Assembly (NCBI GenBank): GCA_937966115.1
Contig: CALCKX010000021.1
Span: 1-33,323 of the forward strand
Direction: 5' to 3'
Source: an uncultured Chloracidobacterium sp.
GTDB taxonomy: Bacteria > Acidobacteriota > Blastocatellia > Chloracidobacteriales > Chloracidobacteriaceae
Length of the DNA stretch: 33,323 nt
This document shows positions 15,196 to 23,109 of the stretch, in pieces. The position numbers and the translations under genes were made by a program. A model generated the notes under the pieces. It saw only the letters and a program-made list of their open reading frames with translations. It made no database searches and was not told where the DNA came from. Position 1 is the stretch's first letter. Every line of letters begins with the position of its first letter.

Positions 15196-15588
15196 TCAGT
15201 CTTGCCGGTGCTGCCAGCAGTAGCCGGTCGTCCCGGTAACCCACCGCTGACAGGGCGCGCCCTTTTTCGTTTTCGCGCCGCAGCGATGCCGCTCTCGCGA
15301 AATGGTCGCTTCCGGCGGCGCGGCGGCCCCTGCCGTCGCCAGGGCCGCGCCGGTCGTCAGCAAAGGCAGCGGCGGGGGCGGCTGCGTCGCTTGCCAGACC
15401 GCGTTGCCGAGACCAAGCGCCAAGCCCGCCGCCAGGCCGCAGCTAAACGTCTTCCAGCGCAGGCCCGGCAGCCGGGCCCCGCAGGCCTGGCATCGGCGAC
15501 CGGTCGCGGCGGCGGCCCGCGTCCGCCATGTATCCGGCGTCGGCGGGAGTTGGTCGCCGCAGGCGGGGCAGAAGTTTGGCGGCGGCAT
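15196..15588 (-). CDS. Zinc-ribbon membrane protein with C-terminal Cys/His motif
   Basis: The ATG at 15588 has GGGAG 9 nt upstream and begins directly with a zinc ribbon, so it is preferred over upstream starts. The 130-residue protein has CPAC (Cys7, Cys10) and CQAC (Cys33, Cys36), one membrane helix (about 48-66), and a Pro/Ala-rich stretch. It ends in a second metal site, CGAKTKKGAPCQR...GYCWQH (Cys103, Cys113, Cys124, His127). The tail resembles the short C-x9-C-x10-C-x2-H domain (DUF5763-like) found on many otherwise different bacterial proteins. The function is unknown. It probably shares a transcript with rnhB. Confidence 0.75.
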   Translation of the reverse strand: MPPPNFCPACGDQLPPTPDTWRTRAAAATGRRCQACGARLPGLRWKTFSCGLAAGLALGLGNAVWQATQPPPPLPLLTTGAALATAGAAAPPEATISRERHRCGAKTKKGAPCQRWVTGTTGYCWQHRQD

Positions 15589-15610
15589 GCGGCAATGCTC
15601 CCACGGCGTT

Positions 15611-15634
15611 TTCGACGGCGCGTTCGACGGCGCG
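15611..15634. repeat. 12-bp tandem duplication TTCGACGGCGCG x2
   Basis: Two exact adjacent copies (15611-15622, 15623-15634) in the 171-bp divergent spacer between the zinc-ribbon gene and nuoH. I see no convincing promoter in either direction in this spacer. Confidence 0.5.
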
Positions 15635-15759
15635 CCGACAGTGTGCCGGAATCGCCGCCCCTTTGGGAAGCGTTTCGCATCGTCGGCGCGGGATGGTAGG
15701 GTAACGCCGCGAGCCTTGCACTTCACCGCGGCGGCGCCTCTGGCGCTTGGTTTGAACCG

Positions 15760-16782
15760 ATGCTTTCCCTTGAGTTGTTGTTGGAATGGAGCGTGAAAAT
15801 CGCCGTTGGCTTCATCATTTTGATGACGACGGTGGCGTATCTGTCACTCATCGAGCGGCGTTTGCTGGCCTTTATCCAGATGCGCTATGGCCCGAATCGA
15901 GTCGGCCCCTTCGGCTTGTTTCAGCCAATTGCTGACGGCTTGAAGTTTATTTTCAAGGAAGACCTCATTCCGCTGGACGCCGACAAGTTTCTCTATGTCA
16001 TGGCGCCGGCGCTGTCGCTCGTGCCAGCCCTGATGACCTTCGCGCTGATTCCGGTTGGCAGCGAAGTGACGCTGCCGTTTCTCGACCGCCCGGTGGCGCT
16101 GCATATCACAAGCGTCAACATCGGGGTTCTGGCCATTCTGGCGATGACGGGCATGGGCGTTTACGGCATCGTTCTGGCCGGCTACGCCTCGAATAACAAA
16201 TACAGCCTGCTGGGCGGGTTGCGCTCCTCGGCGCAGTTGGTGAGCTATGAGCTGGCGATGTCGCTTTCCATCATCGGGGTCTTGATTCAGGCCGGCTCGC
16301 TGGACCTGGTGACCATCGTGGAGCGGCAAGGCGGGGCGTGGGGGCTTGGCTGGCATGTCTTCTGGTTTCAGCCGATTGGCTTCTTTGTCTTTCTCATCAG
16401 CATGATCGCGGAGACCAACCGCGCCCCGTTCGATCTGCCGGAAGCCGAAAGCGAGCTGGTAGCCGGCTTTCACACGGAATACAGCTCGATGAAGTTCGCC
16501 ATGTTCTTCATCGCCGAATACGCCAATATGGTCACGGCGGCGGCCATGGCTACGACCTTGTTTCTCGGCGGCTGGCAGGGGCCGGGCGTCGCGCAGCTGC
16601 CGTGGCTGGGGCCGCTGTACTTTGCGCTGAAAATGGCGTTTTTCCTGTTTCTCTATGTTTGGCTGCGGGCTTCCTCGCCGCGTCTCCGCTATGATCAGCT
16701 GATGGATTTTGGCTGGAAGTTTCTGCTGCCCCTGGCGCTGATCAACGTGGTTTTCTCGGCCACGGCGGCGCTTTGGCTGTGA
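15760..16782 (+). CDS. nuoH: NADH-quinone oxidoreductase subunit H
   Basis: This 340-residue integral membrane protein has about eight helices. It carries the complex I subunit H signatures RRLLAFIQMRYGPNRVGP (33-50) and TNRAPFDLPEAESELVAG (219-236), which line the quinone chamber and E-channel. NuoH couples quinone reduction to proton translocation. Unusually, no other nuo gene is next to it: the neighbours are a zinc-ribbon gene (divergent) and a histidine kinase (same strand). Nothing in the sequence suggests decay, so the remaining subunits are presumably elsewhere. Confidence 0.96.
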   Translation: MLSLELLLEWSVKIAVGFIILMTTVAYLSLIERRLLAFIQMRYGPNRVGPFGLFQPIADGLKFIFKEDLIPLDADKFLYVMAPALSLVPALMTFALIPVGSEVTLPFLDRPVALHITSVNIGVLAILAMTGMGVYGIVLAGYASNNKYSLLGGLRSSAQLVSYELAMSLSIIGVLIQAGSLDLVTIVERQGGAWGLGWHVFWFQPIGFFVFLISMIAETNRAPFDLPEAESELVAGFHTEYSSMKFAMFFIAEYANMVTAAAMATTLFLGGWQGPGVAQLPWLGPLYFALKMAFFLFLYVWLRASSPRLRYDQLMDFGWKFLLPLALINVVFSATAALWL

Positions 16783-16791
16783 TGAGCGGGC

Positions 16792-16815
16792 AGTCATCCG
16801 CGCCGGCGGATGACT
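16792..16815 (+). promoter_or_regulatory. 10-bp hairpin over the first ATG of the histidine kinase
   Basis: AGTCATCCGC (16792-16801) pairs perfectly with GCGGATGACT (16806-16815) around loop GCCG. It starts 9 nt after the nuoH stop, and its right arm contains the ATG at 16810. In mRNA it would hide that start or act as a processing/attenuation stem between nuoH and the kinase. No T-run follows. Confidence 0.5.
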
Positions 16816-18282
16816 CCGCGTTTCTCGGACCCGCCGATGCCGCGCTATCTCGATCTTCGCTTTCGGTTGGTCATGCTGCTCTCCATCGTCATCATCGGGA
16901 TGGTGGCCGTGTTATACGAGCTCAATCGGCGGGCCGAGCGCCAGATTCTGGCGCAGGTCGAGGCGCAAACCGCGCAACTGACGACGGCGCTGGAGCTTGG
17001 CTTACAGAGCATCAGCACGAGCGACTACCTTGACGACTTCATTCGGTCGCGGCGGCTCACGCCCAATCAGCTTCAGCGCATTCGGCGCATCGCCATCGTG
17101 GATGCCAACGGACTGGTGACGGACAGCACCTCGCGCGCCGAGCGCGGGCAGCGCATCGCGCCGCCGGCCGACGAAACCCTGGTCACGGAAGGCGATCCGC
17201 TGGTCGCGCCGCAGGCGGAAAACGGCCTGGCGCGCACGATTTTCATTCCTTTTCAGGCCCTGGGCAAAGACGGCGCCCCGGAGCGCAACTACGTAGTCGT
17301 GACCATTTCGGCGCAGACGCTGGCCGACACCATCGCTCTGACTTCGCGGCAGCGGCTATGGGCGACGGGAGCGGCGCTACTGGCCGCTCTCGCCGTGGCG
17401 GTCGCCCTGGTTTGGCGCTTCACGCAGCCCATCGGCGAACTCGTCGCGGCGACGCGCCGCATCGAGGCCGGCGATTTGACCGTTCAGTTGCGGCTCAGTC
17501 GGCGAGATGAGATTGGCCTGCTCGCGACGCGGTTCAATGCCATGGCGGCGCGGCTGCGGGAGGTTCGGGAGCTGGAGGAGCGTCTCAAGCAAGCCGAGCG
17601 GGCCGCGGTCGTGGGGCGATTGGCCTCGGGCATCGCCCACGAGATTCGCAACCCGCTCAATTGCATCAACCTCACCATCGATCACATTCGCGCCCGCTAC
17701 GCGCCGGACGAGGCGTCGGAGCGGGCGACGTTCGAACGGCTGACCGGCACAGTCAAGGACGAAATCGCTCGGCTCAATACGCTGGTGACGAATGTGCTCC
17801 GGGTGGGCCGTCCCGCGACCCTCGCGCTGCGTCCGGTCAAGCTTGGAGAGTTGATTGCCGCGGTGCTGAACGTCGTCCAGTCCAAGGCCGAGGCGCAACA
17901 GGTAACGCTCCAGTGCGAGGATACAACCCAGGGCCGATCAATCGAGGCCGACGCGGATTCCCTGAAGTCCTGTTTTTCCAACTTGGTCATCAACGCCATC
18001 GAGGCGATGCCGAACGGCGGCGTCCTGCGCGTTCGCATCGCGGAAACGGCGCAGGGGCAGTCGGTCGAGATTTCCGACACCGGGCCGGGCATCGCGCCGG
18101 ATGATCTGGCCCACATCTTCGATCCGTATTTCTCGACCAAGGACACCGGCATCGGTCTCGGCCTGGCCGTGACGCGGCAGATCATGCTGGATCACGGCGG
18201 GGCGATTGACGCGCGAAGCGAGCCTGGCCAGGGCGCGACCTTCACGCTCCAGCTTCCCTACCGCCGCGAGCCGCCCGCGTAG
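16810..18282 (+). CDS. Membrane sensor histidine kinase (HAMP, HisKA, HATPase)
   Basis: This protein of up to 490 residues has a membrane helix at 18-36, a periplasmic sensor loop of about 145 residues, and a second helix at 184-203. These are followed by HAMP (204-256) and a dimerisation domain with phospho-acceptor His277 in GIAHEIRNPLN. The ATP domain has Asn395 in the N-box, DTGPGI (423-428) and GIGLGLAV (447-454). The H-box and overall plan resemble the NtrB/ZraS group, whose partners are usually sigma54 activators. No response regulator is in the window. The first ATG (16810) is inside a hairpin; ATG 16837, with GGA 8 nt upstream, gives a protein nine residues shorter and may be the true start. 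nuoH ends 27 bp upstream in the same frame. Confidence 0.93.
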   Translation: MTPRFSDPPMPRYLDLRFRLVMLLSIVIIGMVAVLYELNRRAERQILAQVEAQTAQLTTALELGLQSISTSDYLDDFIRSRRLTPNQLQRIRRIAIVDANGLVTDSTSRAERGQRIAPPADETLVTEGDPLVAPQAENGLARTIFIPFQALGKDGAPERNYVVVTISAQTLADTIALTSRQRLWATGAALLAALAVAVALVWRFTQPIGELVAATRRIEAGDLTVQLRLSRRDEIGLLATRFNAMAARLREVRELEERLKQAERAAVVGRLASGIAHEIRNPLNCINLTIDHIRARYAPDEASERATFERLTGTVKDEIARLNTLVTNVLRVGRPATLALRPVKLGELIAAVLNVVQSKAEAQQVTLQCEDTTQGRSIEADADSLKSCFSNLVINAIEAMPNGGVLRVRIAETAQGQSVEISDTGPGIAPDDLAHIFDPYFSTKDTGIGLGLAVTRQIMLDHGGAIDARSEPGQGATFTLQLPYRREPPA

Positions 18283-18377
18283 CGTCGGCCGCGGCTGCGG
18301 GAGGGCTTTCTTGGGCGGCGGGTTTTGTGCATGATGGGCGATTTGAAGCAAGCGTTTTGCAGGGGAGCCAGTTCAGC

Positions 18378-19124
18378 ATGAAAGGCGTCATCCTTGCCGG
18401 CGGGCTGGGCACGCGGCTGTATCCGCTGACGAAAGTGACCAACAAGCACCTGCTGCCGGTTTATGACCGGCCAATGATTTATTACCCGCTCGAAACGCTG
18501 GTTGAAGCCGGCGTGGATGACGTGCTGCTGGTGACGGGCGGTAACAAGGCGGGCGACTTTCTGCAGCTCCTGGGCAATGGCAAGGAGCGCGGCCTCAAGC
18601 GCCTGAGTTACACCTATCAGCAGGGGGAAGGCGGTATCGCCGACGCGCTGGCGCTGGCCGAGGATTTCGCGGACGGCGGCCCTATCGTCGTCATTCTGGG
18701 CGACAACGTCATCGAGAAGAGCATCGCCGGCCCCGTCGCCCGCTTTCGCGAGCAGGGGCAGGGGGCGAAGATTCTCCTCAAGGAGGTTCACGATCCGCAG
18801 CGCTTTGGCGTGCCGACGCTGGATGGCTTGCGCGTGACGCGGATTGATGAAAAGCCGGCGCAGCCCGCCTCGCCGTACGCCGTGACGGGCATTTATATGT
18901 ACGACGCGATGGTGTTTGACATCATTCGGACGCTCACGCCCAGCCGGCGCGGCGAGCTTGAAATCACCGATGTCAACAACGCTTACATTGCGCGCCAGGC
19001 GCTGACCTGGGAAGTCCTCGACGGCTGGTGGACGGACGCTGGAACCTTTGAAAGCCTGCACGCCGCCTCGAACTTGGTCGCCGCGATGCGGGCGGCGGCG
19101 AAGGCGGAAGCGAATCGGCGATGA
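18378..19124 (+). CDS. rmlA: Sugar-1-phosphate nucleotidyltransferase, RmlA-like (short form)
   Basis: This 248-residue enzyme has the nucleotide-binding GGLGTRLYPLT (8-18), KHLLPV, the metal-binding Asp109 in LGDN, EKP, and WWTDAGTFESL. This fits glucose-1-phosphate thymidylyltransferase, which makes dTDP-glucose from glucose-1-phosphate and dTTP. It is about 40 residues shorter than the enterobacterial enzyme, lacking the C-terminal extension, as in short RmlA/SpsI-type proteins. The ATG at 18378 has AGGGGAG upstream. It overlaps rmlC by 4 bp (ATGA), so the two are translationally coupled. rmlB and rmlD are not nearby. Confidence 0.88.
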   Translation: MKGVILAGGLGTRLYPLTKVTNKHLLPVYDRPMIYYPLETLVEAGVDDVLLVTGGNKAGDFLQLLGNGKERGLKRLSYTYQQGEGGIADALALAEDFADGGPIVVILGDNVIEKSIAGPVARFREQGQGAKILLKEVHDPQRFGVPTLDGLRVTRIDEKPAQPASPYAVTGIYMYDAMVFDIIRTLTPSRRGELEITDVNNAYIARQALTWEVLDGWWTDAGTFESLHAASNLVAAMRAAAKAEANRR

Positions 19125-19678
19125 ACTTCATTCCAACTGAGCTGCCGGGCGTCATCCTCATCGAGCCGCAAGTGTTTCGGGACGCGCGCGGCTTTTTTCT
19201 CGAGACCTACCATCAGGCGAAGTTCGCCGCGGCCGGCCTAAATGTGACGTTCGTTCAGGACAACCACTCGAAGTCAACCCGTGGAACGCTGCGCGGGCTG
19301 CACGGGCAACTGCGCCGGCCGCAGGGCAAGCTCGTGCGCGTCGTCGCCGGCGAGATTTTCGATGTCGCGGTGGATATTCGACTGGATTCGCCGACTTTCG
19401 GGCGCTGGCTGGGCGTGACCCTTTCCGCCGCGAACTTTCGCCAGCTCTACGTGCCGCCGGGCTTCCTCCATGGCTTCCGCGTCGTGAGCGAGACGGCGGA
19501 GGCGCTCTACAAATGCACGACGCTGTATGACCCGACGGATGAAATCGGCGTCATCTGGAACGATCCGGAGATTGGCATTGACTGGGGGCTGCGCGCGCCG
19601 TTGCTGTCTGAAAAGGATCGCCGCTTGCCAACGCTGCGCGAGCTGGCTGAGCGGCTGCGGGCGACCGACGGGGCATGA
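19121..19678 (+). CDS. rmlC: dTDP-4-dehydrorhamnose 3,5-epimerase
   Basis: This 185-residue cupin epimerase carries the family signatures: RDARGFFLETY (20-30), QDNHSKS (46-52), LRGLH with catalytic His61, Lys70 after the PQG turn, and catalytic Tyr130. The segment NDPEIGIDW is also typical. It makes dTDP-4-dehydro-rhamnose, or a related 6-deoxy sugar, for surface polysaccharide. The usual HYQ after the catalytic His is HGQ here, a small departure. It is coupled to rmlA upstream and to the glycosyltransferase downstream by ATGA overlaps. Confidence 0.94.
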   Translation: MNFIPTELPGVILIEPQVFRDARGFFLETYHQAKFAAAGLNVTFVQDNHSKSTRGTLRGLHGQLRRPQGKLVRVVAGEIFDVAVDIRLDSPTFGRWLGVTLSAANFRQLYVPPGFLHGFRVVSETAEALYKCTTLYDPTDEIGVIWNDPEIGIDWGLRAPLLSEKDRRLPTLRELAERLRATDGA

Positions 19679-20445
19679 CGGCGCGTCCGTCGCCGACGCT
19701 GGCCGGCATCCCCGTCGCCAATGTCACCCTGGATGAGGCGACGGCGCGCATTGCGGACTGGCTCGAGCAGCCCGGCTTCCGCCGCATGGCCGTCGTCAAC
19801 GCGGCGATTCTGCTCGACGCCGAGCGGGATGACGCCTTTCGGGCGACGCTGGCCGCAGCGGACTTGGTGACGGCGGACGGCATGGCGGTGGTGTGGGCGA
19901 CGCGCTGGCTGTCCCGCTTGGGAGGGCGGCTCGCCGAGCGGGTCGCCGCGCCGGATGTCATGGAGGCCGTGCTTGCCCAGTGCGAGCGACGGGGCTACCG
20001 AGTCTATTTGCTGGGCGCGACCGCGGAAGCGGTCGCGGCGGCCGGCGACCGCCTGCGGCAACGGTTTCCAAGGCTCGCCGTGGCCGGCGAGCGGGATGGC
20101 TACTTTGCCGAAGCGGATTCCGCCGCCGTGGCGGCGGCGATTCGCGCCGCGCGCGCCGACGCGTTGTTCGTGGCGCTGGGGTCGCCCCGGCAGGAGTTGT
20201 GGCTCGCCCGCTACGGCGCGCAAACCGGGGCGCGCTTCGCCCTTGGCGTCGGCGGTTATTTCGATGTTCTGGCCGGCAGGCGAAGGCGCGCGCCGCGCTG
20301 GATGCAGGCCAGCGGGCTGGAATGGGCTTTTCGGCTGGCCCAGGAGCCGCGCCGGTTGTGGCGGCGCTACTTGGTTGGCAATGCGGCTTTTTTGTGTTTC
20401 CTCGCCCGGGAATGGCGGCGAGCTAGTGAAAGGATGAGGGCATGA
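19675..20445 (+). CDS. WecG/TagA/CpsF-family glycosyltransferase
   Basis: This 256-residue protein matches the WecG/TagA/CpsF family, which transfers N-acetylmannosaminuronic acid, N-acetylmannosamine or similar sugars to lipid-linked acceptors. Visible features are Asn42 in VVNAAIL, VTADGM with the likely catalytic Asp68, the LLGA nucleotide-binding turn, GSPRQE, and GVGGYFDVLAG. The C-terminal segment (PRWMQASGLEWAFRLAQEP) is the membrane-contact appendage of the family. It overlaps rmlC and asd by 4 bp each. With rmlA and rmlC it suggests synthesis of a surface glycan or exopolysaccharide. Confidence 0.92.
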   Translation: MTARPSPTLAGIPVANVTLDEATARIADWLEQPGFRRMAVVNAAILLDAERDDAFRATLAAADLVTADGMAVVWATRWLSRLGGRLAERVAAPDVMEAVLAQCERRGYRVYLLGATAEAVAAAGDRLRQRFPRLAVAGERDGYFAEADSAAVAAAIRAARADALFVALGSPRQELWLARYGAQTGARFALGVGGYFDVLAGRRRRAPRWMQASGLEWAFRLAQEPRRLWRRYLVGNAAFLCFLAREWRRASERMRA

Positions 20446-21494
20446 AGCGTTGGCGCGTCGGCATTCTCGGCGCGACGGGCACCGTCGGGCAGCGATTCAT
20501 TCAATTGTTGGAAGGGCATCCCTGGTTCACGGTGACAGCCGTGGCGGCCTCGGATCGCTCGGAGGGGAAGCGGTATGCCGCCGCTGCCGCTTGGAAGCTG
20601 CCGACGCCGCTTCCGGCGCGGGTGGCCGATCTGACGCTGACCGCCTGCCGCCCGCCGCTTGACTGCGACGTGATTTTCTCGAGCCTGCCGGGCGAGATGG
20701 CGGGCGAGACGGAAGCCGCCTTCGCGGCCGCGGGCTATCCGGTCATCAGCAACTCCAGCGCCCATCGCCTGTCGCCCGACGTGCCGCTGCTCGTTCCCGA
20801 AATCAATCCCGATCACGCGCGGCTCATTGACGCGCAGCAGCGCCGCCGCGATTGGACGCGGGGCTTCCTCGTCACCAACCCCAACTGCACGACGCTGGCG
20901 CTGGCGCTGCCCTTGGCGGCGCTCGACCGCGCCTTCGGAGTCGAGGCGGCAATGATCTCTACCATGCAAGCCATCTCCGGGGCGGGCTATCCGGGCGTCG
21001 CCTCGCTCGACATCCTGGACAACGTCATCCCCTACATTGCCGGCGAGGAGACCAAGGTGGAAACCGAGCCGCGCAAGATTCTCGGACGGCTCGCCGGGGA
21101 GACGGTCGAGTTCGCGCCGTTACGGCTGAGCGCGCACTGCCACCGCGTCGCCGTGACGGACGGGCATCTGTGCGCCGCTTCCGTGAAGCTCAAGCGGACG
21201 GCGACGGCGGCTGACGTTTGCGCCGCCCTCGAGGCTTTCCGCGGCCCGGCCGAAGCGCGGTCGCTGCCGAGCGCGCCGAGTCGCCCAATCGTCGTGCGCT
21301 ATGAGCCAGATCGCCCCCAGCCGCGTCTCGACCGCGACCTCGAGCGCGGCATGGCGAGCGTCGTGGGGCGGGTGCGGGAAGACTCGTTGCTGGATGTCAA
21401 GATGACGATTCTCGGTCACAATACGGTGCGCGGCGCCGCCGGCGCGGCGCTGCTCAATGCGGAGTTCTTGGCCGCGACTGGAAGGTTCGCGTAA
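20442..21494 (+). CDS. asd: Aspartate-semialdehyde dehydrogenase (archaeal/fungal type)
   Basis: This 350-residue enzyme converts aspartyl phosphate to aspartate semialdehyde for lysine/diaminopimelate, threonine and methionine. GATGTVGQ (10-17) binds NADP, Cys149 in NPNCTT is the acyl-forming nucleophile, and His234 in HCHR is the conserved histidine. The pattern NPNCTT and the QAISGAGYPG segment fit the archaeal/fungal subgroup rather than the common Proteobacterial one. The start codon overlaps the glycosyltransferase stop (ATGA), an odd pairing of an amino-acid gene with polysaccharide genes. Confidence 0.94.
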   Translation: MKRWRVGILGATGTVGQRFIQLLEGHPWFTVTAVAASDRSEGKRYAAAAAWKLPTPLPARVADLTLTACRPPLDCDVIFSSLPGEMAGETEAAFAAAGYPVISNSSAHRLSPDVPLLVPEINPDHARLIDAQQRRRDWTRGFLVTNPNCTTLALALPLAALDRAFGVEAAMISTMQAISGAGYPGVASLDILDNVIPYIAGEETKVETEPRKILGRLAGETVEFAPLRLSAHCHRVAVTDGHLCAASVKLKRTATAADVCAALEAFRGPAEARSLPSAPSRPIVVRYEPDRPQPRLDRDLERGMASVVGRVREDSLLDVKMTILGHNTVRGAAGAALLNAEFLAATGRFA

Positions 21495-21537
21495 GCTTCG
21501 TGCCCCTGGCCGTTAAGTTTTTGCAAGGCGCTGCCTG

Positions 21538-21882
21538 ATGTCTGACCAATCCGCCACCAAGCCTGAAAGCGAGGGCATCGAGCGCTCAGCCGGCGTTGAG
21601 CCCAAGCGACAGCTCGCGTTTCCCGACCGGGTGGCGCGCGATAACCAAGTGCGCTCCCGCATCCCGCTGGTCGCCGAAGCCCCGGTCTTTGAGTTTGAAC
21701 CCGTGCCGCGGCTCGAGGTCGCGCCCCGTTTGCCGCGGCGGTGGCGGATGCGCCTGCGCAGGCTTTGGTCCAGTCGCCTTGCGTGGTTTTTGGCGGCGCT
21801 CGCGCTGTCAATAGTTTTGGTGACGATTGTGGGGATTTTCTCGCCGCAGCCCAAGCCTCCGACGCCCCCGGTTCGTCGCTAG
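21538..21882 (+). CDS. Unidentified small single-pass membrane protein
   Basis: This 114-residue reading frame has a polar N-terminal half, an Arg-rich stretch (RLPRRWRMRLRRLW), one membrane helix at about 81-102 and a short Pro-rich tail. The positive-inside rule puts the N-terminus in the cytoplasm. An AAGG lies before the ATG, and the gene fits neatly between asd (43 bp) and thymidine kinase, in the same direction. I do not recognise a family. Confidence 0.6.
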   Translation: MSDQSATKPESEGIERSAGVEPKRQLAFPDRVARDNQVRSRIPLVAEAPVFEFEPVPRLEVAPRLPRRWRMRLRRLWSSRLAWFLAALALSIVLVTIVGIFSPQPKPPTPPVRR

Positions 21883-21903
21883 CTTTTGGAGGTCGGTCAA
21901 AAA

Positions 21904-22551
21904 TTGGAGGAAATCGCTTTAGCGGATGCCCTCGCGCGACCGCGCGGGTGGATTGAAGTCATTGCGGGCGGCATGTTTTCCGGGAAGACGGAGGCGCTCA
22001 TCACGCGCCTGCGGCGGGCGCTGATTGCCCGGCAGGCGGTTCAGGCCTTCAAGCCGCGCTTGGACGACCGCTACGAGGCGAACTTCATTGTGTCGCATAG
22101 TCGGCTGCGCATCGAGACGCAGGTGATCGAGCAAGCGGAAGACATCCTCGAGCGCTTGTCGCCGGAAACGCAAGTGGTTGGGATTGATGAAGGGCAGTTC
22201 CTGGGCGGCGAGCTGGCGGCGGTGTGCTGTCGGCTGGCCAATGAAGGTCGGCGGGTGATCATCGCGGCGCTCGACCTGGATTACCGCGGCGAGCCGTTTG
22301 AGCCCATCCCGCGCTTGCTGGCGCTGGCGGAGTACGTCGTCAAGCCGCAGGCAATTTGCGTCGCGTGCGGGCATCCGGCGAATTTCTCGCAGCGGCTGAC
22401 GGCGGATGCGCGGCGGGTGGTGGTTGGGGCGGACGGTCTCTATGAAGCGCGCTGTCGGCGCTGTTTCGTCCCCCATCCCGTTCCCCCCTCGGAAGCCCTG
22501 AAGTCGGAAGCTATCCTGGAGTCGGAAGCTGTGAAGGAAGCCGTGAAGTAG
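21904..22551 (+). CDS. tdk: Thymidine kinase (type II)
   Basis: This 215-residue type II thymidine kinase phosphorylates thymidine to dTMP. The P-loop GGMFSGKTE is at 22-30, the catalytic Glu96 at IDEGQF (94-99), and the structural zinc ligands are Cys152/Cys155 and Cys184/Cys187. A repetitive Glu/Lys/Ala tail follows ([15 protein letters not shown] pattern). No ATG is available before the P-loop. TTG 21904 is chosen because GGAGG lies at 21888-21892, 11 nt upstream; TTG 21886 is possible but has no ribosome site. It starts 21 bp after the small membrane protein and 10 bp before ispF. Confidence 0.93.
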   Translation: MEEIALADALARPRGWIEVIAGGMFSGKTEALITRLRRALIARQAVQAFKPRLDDRYEANFIVSHSRLRIETQVIEQAEDILERLSPETQVVGIDEGQFLGGELAAVCCRLANEGRRVIIAALDLDYRGEPFEPIPRLLALAEYVVKPQAICVACGHPANFSQRLTADARRVVVGADGLYEARCRRCFVPHPVPPSEALKSEAILESEAVKEAVK

Positions 22552-22561
22552 GAATGGCGTC

Positions 22562-23098
22562 ATGACCGCTGGCAGGTTTCGGGTTGGAACTGGCTACGAC
22601 ATTCACCGGCTCGTGGAAGGCCGCCCGCTGATTTTGGGAGGCGTGACCATCCCCTATGAGCGCGGCTTGCTCGGTCATTCCGACGCCGACGCGCTGGCCC
22701 ACGCGGTGACGGACGCGCTGCTTGGGGCGCTGGCGCTGGGCGACATCGGCTCGCACTTTCCAGACACCGATCCGCGTTGGGCCGGCGCTGACAGCCTGGC
22801 GCTTCTGAAATGCGCGGTCGCGCTGGTCGCCGCGCGCGGATTCGCAGTCGCCAATGTGGATGCCTCCATCATTGCGGAGCGCCCAAAGCTGGCGCCATAC
22901 ATCGGCGCCATGCGGGAGCGGCTGTCCGCGACGCTCCAGCTTGCGCTCGACGCCGTGAGCGTCAAGGCCAAGACCAACGAGGGCCTCGACGCCACGGGGC
23001 GACGCGAAGCCATCGCCGTGCATGCCGTGGCGCTGCTGTATCAGCCCGAATCGTCCCGCTCGCTCGACGCGCCGGATGACCAGGAACGCCCGCGCTGA
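22562..23098 (+). CDS. ispF: 2-C-methyl-D-erythritol 2,4-cyclodiphosphate synthase
   Basis: This 178-residue protein is the MEP-pathway cyclase, converting CDP-methylerythritol 2-phosphate to the cyclodiphosphate for isoprenoids. Zinc ligands Asp13 and His15 (GTGYDIH) and His47 (SDADALAH) are visible, with the [11 protein letters not shown] loop (60-70) and the KAKTNEGLD substrate loop. The last 15 or so residues are an extra charged tail. It lies 10 bp after tdk and 11 bp before the AAA ATPase gene. Confidence 0.96.
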   Translation: MTAGRFRVGTGYDIHRLVEGRPLILGGVTIPYERGLLGHSDADALAHAVTDALLGALALGDIGSHFPDTDPRWAGADSLALLKCAVALVAARGFAVANVDASIIAERPKLAPYIGAMRERLSATLQLALDAVSVKAKTNEGLDATGRREAIAVHAVALLYQPESSRSLDAPDDQERPR

Positions 23099-23109
23099 GG
23101 AATATCGCC

